A model generated the notes under the pieces. It worked only from the letters and a program-made list of their open reading frames with translations. It ran no database searches and was not told where the DNA came from. Of a DNA stretch of 64,000 bases, positions 57,870 to 64,000 are shown in pieces. The stretch's first letter is position 1. Every line of letters begins with the position of its first letter. The stretch is taken from positions 124,001-188,000 of the forward strand of contig JACKJP010000002.1 in the NCBI GenBank assembly GCA_020637895.1, written 5' to 3'. The stretch is from Rhodobiaceae bacterium (GTDB taxonomy: Bacteria; Pseudomonadota; Alphaproteobacteria; Rhizobiales; Tepidamorphaceae). The position numbers and the translations under genes were made by a program.

Positions 57870-60803
57870 TCAGGCCGTTCCGAAAAATCCGGTGAAGATT
57901 TCCCGCACCCGCGTCTGGGTATCGTCCAGCCTCGCCTCGAGCTGAGACAGGTCCGGTTCCCCGGCAAAGCGGGCCAACAGGCCATTCAGACCTTCCGGGC
58001 TCGTCTGCGGATCGAAAGGTCCGCTGATGCAGAGGCGCATCAGTTGCATCAGGTTCTGATAAAGCTGCAGCGCGGACAGAAGTTCATCCCCCGTCGCGCG
58101 GTCGATGCGCCCGGACGCGATGGCCGCCCGCAGCTTCTGCAGCGTCGTTACCGCGCTTTCAAACGCGCCGTCCGACAGTTCCAGAAATTGCACGATGAAT
58201 TCGATGTCGATGATGCCGCCGGGGGCGAGCTTGATATCCCAGCGCCCGCCGCTCTGCTTGCCGCTTTCTATCCGCGCGCGCATTTCGGCGATGTGCTGCT
58301 TGAGGTCGCCGTCTTCCCGCTCACGTTCCATCAATTCGGCCCGCAGGCCATCGATGCGTTTGGCGAGCTGTGGCGCACCGGCAACGCAACGGGCTCTGGT
58401 CAATGCCATGTGTTCCCATATCCAGGCTTCGCCCTGCTGGTATTGGATGAAGCTGTCTATATGGGTGGCGAGCGGCCCTTGCCTGCCTGATGGACGAAGT
58501 CGCATATCGACTTCGTAGAGCGTGCCCTCGCTTGTCGGCGCCGACAGGGCGGCGATGAAACGCTGGGTGTATCGCGAGAAATACTGACCGGGACTGAGCG
58601 GCTTTTCGCCATCGCTGGTATCAGCGCTCTTCGCAAAATCATAGATGACGATGAGGTCGAGGTCGGAGGTCGCCGTCATCTCGCAACTGCCGAGCCGGCC
58701 GAGGCCAACGATGGCGTAACAGGCGCCATCGACATGGCCGTGCCTTTCGGCGACTTCATCGAGCGCACGGGCTGCGATGCGGGCGATCAGGAGGTCGGCC
58801 AGCGCCGAATAGGCAATTCCGGCAGCTTCCCCGTCGAGGCTTCCCGCCAGAACGCGCACACCGATAAGGAAGCTCTGCTCCTGGTTGAAGATGCGGCAAC
58901 GATCGAGAAAATCCTCATAATCGCGCGACAGGCCGAGAAACCTGTCACAGGCGGTTTCAAGTTCGTCATGGCCGGGAAGGCGGTCGAAAAAGCCCGGCTC
59001 GAGGATGGCGTCCATCGTATGCGGACGCGCCGCGACGATATCCGCCAGTCTCGGCGCCGTTCCCATGATCATGGCGAGCAACTCGAGCAACGCGGGGTTT
59101 GAGCGGAGCATGGAAAACAGTTGAACGCCCGCGGGCAGGCCGCGCACGAAACGGTCGAAGGCAATGAACGCGGCGTCGGGCTGATCGCTGGCGCCAAAGG
59201 CTTCCAGAAGCGCCGGCGTGATCTCGGTCAGCGCCTCGCGCGCCTTGGCGCTGCGGGTCGCGCTGAACCGGCCATAGTGCCAGGATTTCACCGCAGCAAT
59301 CGTCGCCACGGGATTGGCAAATCCCATTTTCAGCAGCGTCTCAAGTGTTTCCGGGTCGTCGTCATCCCCAGTGAAGACGAGGCTGCCAGTGGCGGAAGAC
59401 AGTTCCGGCGAATCCTCAAACAGCTGGGCGTAGTGGAACGACACGCGCCGCATCTGCTCGAGGATTGCCGCCTCGAAGGCCTCGGCGTTCGGAAATCCGC
59501 AAAACCGGGCAAAGCGCTCGACGGATTCGGGCGTTGAGGGAATGTCGTGGGTCTGCTCGTCGGCCAGCATCTGGATGCGATGCTCGACCATTCGCAGGAA
59601 ACGGTAGGCGTCAGCCTGTTCGCGGTGGGTGTCGTTCGACAGCCAACCGGCTTCCTCAAGCCTTTGAAGAGCCTCGAGCGTCTTGCGCGTGCGCAGCGCC
59701 GGGTTGCGACCGCCTGCGATCAGTTGCTGGGTCTGCACGAAGAATTCGATCTCGCGGATACCGCCGCGACCAAGCTTCACATTGTGCCCGGCAACCGCAA
59801 TCGCGCCATGGCCCTTATGCGCGTGGATCTGCCGTTTCATTGCGTGCACGTCGGCAAGTGCCGCAAAATCCATGTGCTTGCGCCAGACGAAGGGCGTGAT
59901 CTCGGCGAGAAAATCACTGCCGGCCTTGATGTCGCCTGCCACGGGAGCGGCCTTGATCATTGCCGCACGCTCCCAGTTCTGCGCCAGGCTCTCATAGTAC
60001 TGCAGCGCCGCAGCGACATTTACCGCCGGCGCGGTGGCGCCGGGATCGGGTCGCAGACGAAGGTCCGTTCGAAACACGTAACCGTCGCGCGTGCGCTCCT
60101 GCATGATCTTGACCAGGTCACGCACGAGGCGGGTGAAGAAAGTGCCTGGCTCCACACCGTCAGCCAGCGGCGCGATATCGGCGTCATAGAACACGATGAT
60201 GTCGATATCGCTGGAAAAGTTGAGCTCCCCGGCACCGAGCTTGCCCATGCCAAGAACGATCAGGCCCGAGCCTTCCTGCGGGTTCGCGTCGTCTGTCGGG
60301 ATGAAACGGCCGGCCTGCGCGGCCTGCGCGAGCAGCCAGTTGATTGCGATGTTGAGCGCGGTCACCGCGAGCCGGCTCAAAGCCAGGGTCACCTCATCGA
60401 CGTTCCAGACACCGCCGAGATCGGTGAGGCAGATGAGGAGCGCGGCCTTTTCCTTCAACTGGCGCAGGCAGCGCATGACCGCCTGCATGTCCTCGCATGA
60501 CCGGCACTTGTCGACCGCCGCCTCGAGCAGTGCGTCGAAGCGCTGCTGCGGATCGTCGCTGAGCGTATCGGCCAGAATCTCCGGTTCGCGCAGGACAAGT
60601 TCGCGCAGATAGTCGGAGCCATCCAGAACGCCGGCGAAGAATGTCTTAAGCGGCGTCTGCGAGGCGAGCGTATGCGCCAGCGCCCCGTCCAGCGGTTTCA
60701 GCGCCTCACATAGTTCCCGCAGGTATTCCGCGGCGTTTCCCTCATCGGCGGGCAGAGGCCCTGAACCGATCCGCTCAAGGAGCGGCTTGCGCTTTTGCGT
60801 CAT
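57870..60803 (-). CDS. glnE: Glutamine-synthetase adenylyltransferase/adenylyl-removing enzyme
   Basis: A 977-residue bifunctional nucleotidyltransferase controlling glutamine synthetase. Two nucleotidyltransferase sites are visible: FSSDIDIIVFYD in the N-terminal (adenylyl-removing) half and ATSDLDLIVIYD in the C-terminal (adenylylating) half, each followed by a helical regulatory region (GGIREIEFFVQTQQL and GGIIDIEFIVQFLEL). It responds to PII proteins and nitrogen status. Normal length. ATG 60803 overlaps the end of the histidine kinase gene by 29 bp, so it is probably co-transcribed with the two-component system. Confidence 0.95.
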   Translation of the reverse strand: MTQKRKPLLERIGSGPLPADEGNAAEYLRELCEALKPLDGALAHTLASQTPLKTFFAGVLDGSDYLRELVLREPEILADTLSDDPQQRFDALLEAAVDKCRSCEDMQAVMRCLRQLKEKAALLICLTDLGGVWNVDEVTLALSRLAVTALNIAINWLLAQAAQAGRFIPTDDANPQEGSGLIVLGMGKLGAGELNFSSDIDIIVFYDADIAPLADGVEPGTFFTRLVRDLVKIMQERTRDGYVFRTDLRLRPDPGATAPAVNVAAALQYYESLAQNWERAAMIKAAPVAGDIKAGSDFLAEITPFVWRKHMDFAALADVHAMKRQIHAHKGHGAIAVAGHNVKLGRGGIREIEFFVQTQQLIAGGRNPALRTRKTLEALQRLEEAGWLSNDTHREQADAYRFLRMVEHRIQMLADEQTHDIPSTPESVERFARFCGFPNAEAFEAAILEQMRRVSFHYAQLFEDSPELSSATGSLVFTGDDDDPETLETLLKMGFANPVATIAAVKSWHYGRFSATRSAKAREALTEITPALLEAFGASDQPDAAFIAFDRFVRGLPAGVQLFSMLRSNPALLELLAMIMGTAPRLADIVAARPHTMDAILEPGFFDRLPGHDELETACDRFLGLSRDYEDFLDRCRIFNQEQSFLIGVRVLAGSLDGEAAGIAYSALADLLIARIAARALDEVAERHGHVDGACYAIVGLGRLGSCEMTATSDLDLIVIYDFAKSADTSDGEKPLSPGQYFSRYTQRFIAALSAPTSEGTLYEVDMRLRPSGRQGPLATHIDSFIQYQQGEAWIWEHMALTRARCVAGAPQLAKRIDGLRAELMEREREDGDLKQHIAEMRARIESGKQSGGRWDIKLAPGGIIDIEFIVQFLELSDGAFESAVTTLQKLRAAIASGRIDRATGDELLSALQLYQNLMQLMRLCISGPFDPQTSPEGLNGLLARFAGEPDLSQLEARLDDTQTRVREIFTGFFGTA

Positions 60804-62205
60804 TTTTCTCTGTAGTGGCATCGGCGGCCGGAAGTTCAACGACCGCACGAAGGCCCGGATCGCCGTCTTCCATATAGACACGGCCACCATGCAACGATGC
60901 CACCGCCGCCACAAGAGACAAACCCAACCCGGCGCCACCGGCAGGTCGGGCTTCCTCGAGCCTCACGAACCGGTCAAAGACGCGATCCCGGTCGGCGGGG
61001 GAAATGCCGGGGCCCGTATCGGCGACGACCATCCGGACAATGCCGCCCTCTCTTTCGAGTGAAAGGCGTATCTCGCCAGTGTCCCCGTCCGCTGGATGGC
61101 CATGCCGAATGGCATTTTCCGTGAGGTTTGCCAGCGCCTGCGCGAGCAGCTCGCGGTTACCCAGAACGCTCGCCTCGACGTCGCCGGAAACCGACAGCCG
61201 CATACCCGCCTCTTCGGCGGCAGGTTCATAAAGTTCCGCGATCTCGCCCAGCAGGGCGCGCGCGTCCACCGGCTGACGCGGCGTCTTGGCAGAGCCGGCT
61301 TCTGCCCGGGCTATCGTCAGCAGGGCATTGAAAGTCGCAATCAGGTTGGCCGTATCGGAAAGGCCGGCCTCCAGCGCCTCGCGCATGGTCTCCGCATCGC
61401 CACTGCGCAGTGCAGCTTCCATGCGCCCCTGAAGACGCGTCAAAGGCGTGCGGAGATCGTGGGCGACGTTATCGGAAACCTCGCGCATGCCCGCCATCAG
61501 CTTGGCGATCCGGTCGAGCATCTCGTTCAGGTTGGTCGCAAGGCGGTCGAACTCGTCGCCCGAACCGTGCAGCGCAATGCGCTCGTTGAGACTACCGGCC
61601 ATGATGCGCCGGCTGGTGTCGGACACGGCGTCAATGCGCGACAACGTTCTCTTGGCAATCAGATAGCCGCCGCCGATGCCGAGGATGAGCACGAGCAGGC
61701 CGGCATACCACCCTGCCCTTTCGACGATTTCCAGGAAACGATCGCGCTCGCTGGTGTCCCTGCCCACGACCAGGCGAAAGCCGCCAGGCAGGACGAAGAC
61801 CTGAACGACCGCGGTCCCGTCCTGCGGCTGTGCGTCCTCGGTGTTGCGGCCATATTGCAGCGTGTGCTGGCCCGGCTCATCCAGCGTTCCCGGCGGCAGC
61901 GCCCGGATATTTCCGGCCAGCGCCTCACCTCGGAATGTCGTGATGAGATAGACGGAATTGTCGGGATTGCGGCTTCGCTTGTCGACGAGGGTGACCAGCG
62001 TGCGGATCCCGCCGGTACTGTACTGTTCGGCAAGGCCGCGCACTTCCGCATCGACCGTTTCAACGGTCTGCCGGTGCAGGGTCACCCGGGTGTGCCAGCT
62101 GATATAGGCGATCACACCGCCTGCCGTCAGCGCGAGCAGCGCGAAATAGAGAATGCTCTGGCGGAACGCGGTCGAACGCCAGAGACTGCCTGCCCTACTC
62201 CGCAA
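60775..62205 (-). CDS. OmpR-partner sensor histidine kinase (HAMP)
   Basis: A 476-residue inner-membrane kinase with helices near 18-36 and 170-188, a periplasmic loop of about 130 residues, a HAMP domain (about 190-240), HisKA with phospho-His in VAHDLRTPLTRLQGRME, and HATPase_c (NLTENAIRHG, DTGPGIS, GLGLSLVAAVA). The motif spelling is that of the heavy-metal/antimicrobial EnvZ-like group. A TTG start at 62205 overlaps the response regulator by 11 bp; no ATG lies between. It pairs with the regulator upstream and reads into glnE. Confidence 0.9.
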   Translation of the reverse strand: MRSRAGSLWRSTAFRQSILYFALLALTAGGVIAYISWHTRVTLHRQTVETVDAEVRGLAEQYSTGGIRTLVTLVDKRSRNPDNSVYLITTFRGEALAGNIRALPPGTLDEPGQHTLQYGRNTEDAQPQDGTAVVQVFVLPGGFRLVVGRDTSERDRFLEIVERAGWYAGLLVLILGIGGGYLIAKRTLSRIDAVSDTSRRIMAGSLNERIALHGSGDEFDRLATNLNEMLDRIAKLMAGMREVSDNVAHDLRTPLTRLQGRMEAALRSGDAETMREALEAGLSDTANLIATFNALLTIARAEAGSAKTPRQPVDARALLGEIAELYEPAAEEAGMRLSVSGDVEASVLGNRELLAQALANLTENAIRHGHPADGDTGEIRLSLEREGGIVRMVVADTGPGISPADRDRVFDRFVRLEEARPAGGAGLGLSLVAAVASLHGGRVYMEDGDPGLRAVVELPAADATTEKNDAKAQAAP

Positions 62206-62875
62206 GGCGGTACCCGGCGCCGCGGACGGTATGGATCAGCGGCCTGTCGAAATCGCGATCGATCTTACCGCGCAGACGCGACATGTGAACATCGATCACG
62301 TTGGTTTGCGGGTCGAAATGATAGTCCCAGACATTTTCCAGCAGCATCGTGCGCGTCACGACCTGACCGGCATTCTTCATGAGATATTCGAGGAGTGAGA
62401 ACTCACGGGGTTGCAGCTGTATTTCCCTGCCCTCGCGGCGAACCTCGCGCGTCAGACGGTCAAGTTCGAGACCTCCCACACTGTATTGCGTGCGTGCATG
62501 TTCGGGAGCGCTGCGCCGCACCAGCGTCTCGATCCGGGCAAGCAGTTCGGAAAAGGCGTAGGGCTTGACCAGGTAGTCATCGCCACCGCCCTTGAGCCCG
62601 GTGACGCGGTCGTCAACGCTGGCGAGCGCGGAAAGAAGGAGCACCGGCACTTCGCTGCCACTGCCGCGAAGCTCAGCCAGCAACGACATGCCATCGCGTC
62701 GCGGCAACATCCGGTCGACGACCAGAACGTCATAGGCGCCCGACAGCGCCATTCCTAGTCCTGCCTCGCCATCGGCCGCATGGTCCGCCACATGACCTGC
62801 CTCACGCAGGCCCTTGAGCATGAACCCGGCCGCTTCGCGATCGTCTTCGACGACAAGAATCTTCATGGAAGACAT
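62195..62875 (-). CDS. OmpR/PhoB-family response regulator
   Basis: A 226-residue regulator: receiver (1-120) with Asp-Asp near 11-12 (VVEDDREA), phospho-Asp in VLVVDRMLPRRDG, Thr/Ser site LLLSALAS and Lys in YLVKPYAF; then a winged-helix DNA-binding domain with REFSLLEYLMKNAGQVVTR and NVIDVHMSRLRGKID. It partners the kinase directly downstream. Start ATG 62875 has GAGG upstream. degP lies upstream on the same strand, separated by a terminator, so it may be a regulon member rather than the same operon. Confidence 0.93.
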   Translation of the reverse strand: MSSMKILVVEDDREAAGFMLKGLREAGHVADHAADGEAGLGMALSGAYDVLVVDRMLPRRDGMSLLAELRGSGSEVPVLLLSALASVDDRVTGLKGGGDDYLVKPYAFSELLARIETLVRRSAPEHARTQYSVGGLELDRLTREVRREGREIQLQPREFSLLEYLMKNAGQVVTRTMLLENVWDYHFDPQTNVIDVHMSRLRGKIDRDFDRPLIHTVRGAGYRLAE

Positions 62876-62915
62876 TTTAGCCTCAAACGCAGTGGAACTG
62901 TCATGTGTGCGAGCG

Positions 62916-62954
62916 AAAGAAAAAAGGCAGGCCGGACTCGCGATCCGGCCTGCC
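62916..62954 (-). terminator. Intrinsic terminator of degP
   Basis: A perfect 10-bp GC stem (GGCAGGCCGG at 62926-62935 and CCGGCCTGCC at 62945-62954) with a 9-base loop. On the minus strand it is followed directly by six U and a further UUU, the classic Rho-independent form. It lies about 70 bp after the degP stop and just before the response regulator start. Confidence 0.85.
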
Positions 62955-63021
62955 CTCCCTGCGGAACCGTTGGCCTTAGTTCGGGGGCAAGGCTTCCCGG
63001 TTCCCCAGATTCCCTCCTCCC

Positions 63022-64000
63022 TCAGGCAGCCTTGAGCGGCAGCGCGATAAAGCGGGGATTTCCACCCTGCTCGGGAGCGACGAGCAGCAGCACCGCCTTA
63101 CGCTTGAGCTTGCGGGCTTCATTCACAGCCTGATCGACGTCGGCGACCGACCGGACATCCTTGCCGCCGGCCTGGAGGATGATATTGCCCGGCTGGAGAC
63201 CGGAATCGGCAGCCTGTCCATCAGGATCGACCTCGGTGATGACCACACCGTCAGTGCCGAAACTCTGTCCGTCCGCAAGGCTGAGGCCGAGGGCCGGAGC
63301 GGCCTTGCCGCTGGTGGCAGAGCCATTGTCTCCAGTATCCGCAGAAGCCACCTTGACGTCGTCGGGCTGGGTACCGAGTTCGAGCGTGATGTCCTTTGTC
63401 TCGCCCTTGCGCCAGACCTGCAGATCGACCTTCTGGTTTGGCGGCATGGAGCCGATCCGGCGAACCAGATCGCGCGCATCCTTGACCGGTTCGCCGTTCA
63501 GCGAAACGATCGCATCGCCAACCTTCAGGCCGGTTTTCGCGGCCGGGCTGTCATCGAGTACTTTTGCAACGAGCGCGCCGTGATCGCCTTCAAGGCCGAG
63601 ACCCTGCGCGATGCCCTCGGTGACAGGCTGGATCTGAACACCGAGCCAGCCACGCTCGACCTTGCCGTCTTCCTTCAGCGAGGCGACGACCTTTTCGACC
63701 GTGGAGGCAGGGATCGCAAAGGCAATGCCGACATTGCCGCCGCTGGGCGAGAAGATCGCCGTATTGACGCCGATGACATTGCCGTCGAGATCGAATGCCG
63801 GGCCGCCGGAATTGCCGCGGTTCACCGAAGCGTCAATCTGGATGAAATCGTCATAGGGCCCCGCGCCGATGTCACGGCCGCGCGCCGATACGATGCCAGC
63901 GGTCACCGTTCCGCCAAGGCCGAAAGGATTGCCGACAGCGACGACCCAGTCGCCAACGCGCGCGTCCTTGTGGGACAGGTTCACATAGGGAACGGGCTTG
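63022..64000 (-). CDS. degP: DegP/HtrA (Do-type) periplasmic serine protease, 3' part
   Basis: The 3' 326 codons of a Do-type protease; the frame runs off the window edge. It retains the end of the catalytic domain with the active Ser in NRGNSGGP and VGIAFAIPAS, then PDZ1 (about window 63,350-63,650, GWLGVQIQPVTEGIAQ) and a PDZ2 with GLQPGNIILQAGG. The N-terminal signal peptide, catalytic His and Asp are outside the window. It degrades misfolded envelope proteins in the periplasm. It is followed by a strong terminator and then a two-component system that may respond to envelope stress. Confidence 0.93.
   Translation of the reverse strand, partial: KPVPYVNLSHKDARVGDWVVAVGNPFGLGGTVTAGIVSARGRDIGAGPYDDFIQIDASVNRGNSGGPAFDLDGNVIGVNTAIFSPSGGNVGIAFAIPASTVEKVVASLKEDGKVERGWLGVQIQPVTEGIAQGLGLEGDHGALVAKVLDDSPAAKTGLKVGDAIVSLNGEPVKDARDLVRRIGSMPPNQKVDLQVWRKGETKDITLELGTQPDDVKVASADTGDNGSATSGKAAPALGLSLADGQSFGTDGVVITEVDPDGQAADSGLQPGNIILQAGGKDVRSVADVDQAVNEARKLKRKAVLLLVAPEQGGNPRFIALPLKAA

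Overview
The window reads as high-GC alphaproteobacterial chromosome, probably order Hyphomicrobiales or a close relative. The basis is a PleC/DivJ-type cell-cycle kinase beside glnE, an OmpR-type two-component pair next to a DegP/Do protease, a class I PHA synthase with phasin, tightly overlapping genes, and large spurious antisense frames typical of high GC. The species cannot be named from sequence alone. No rRNA, tRNA, insertion sequence, prophage or CRISPR array was recognised.

Layout. 1-7.8 kb: acyl-CoA and intermediary metabolism (thiolase fragment, DUF35 partner, FCD-type GntR regulator, gabD, NUDIX hydrolase, MaoC hydratase, IclR regulator, panB, two hotdog thioesterases). 7.9-33.0 kb: a coherent accessory lipid cluster, the most interesting part. 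33.1-37.6 kb: DUF2892 membrane protein plus a two-gene RND efflux system behind a 31-bp palindrome. 37.6-41.1 kb: aroQ, then phaC, phasin and a small MaoC hydratase. 41.3-48.7 kb: an NDP-forming acyl-CoA ligase/GNAT fusion and an ABC-ATPase/FtsX-type permease/HlyD adaptor export system. 48.7-64 kb: PCu(A)C copper chaperone and a DUF2946-like protein, homocysteine methyltransferase, pepN, SulP transporter, PleC-like kinase, glnE, a two-component pair and a partial degP.

The lipid cluster can be read as a dedicated route to inositol phosphoryl-ceramide-type glycolipids. A single-module, fully reducing type I PKS (KS-AT-DH-ER-KR-ACP, no thioesterase) overlaps an alpha-oxoamine synthase, the same pairing that builds sphinganine-like chains in fumonisin biosynthesis (Fum1/Fum8). 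A short-chain reductase and a GNAT-fold acyltransferase resembling the bacterial ceramide synthase type could finish a ceramide. Inositol-phosphate synthase, a CDP-alcohol phosphatidyltransferase and a PgpA-type phosphatase would make phosphatidylinositol. An Aur1-like PAP2 membrane enzyme could then move the phosphoinositol head to ceramide. Three glycosyltransferases could extend the head. A Wzm/Wzt-type exporter with two different ATPases, a lysyl-PG-synthase-type flippase and a dedicated LptB-LptF-LptG paralogue set could carry the product to the outer membrane. Each family call rests on visible motifs; the joined pathway is inference.

The cluster is split into several back-to-back operons with very short or overlapping junctions. 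It contains no separate ACP, acyl-ACP synthetase or discrete serine palmitoyltransferase of the Caulobacter type, which supports the idea that the PKS supplies the long-chain acyl donor itself.
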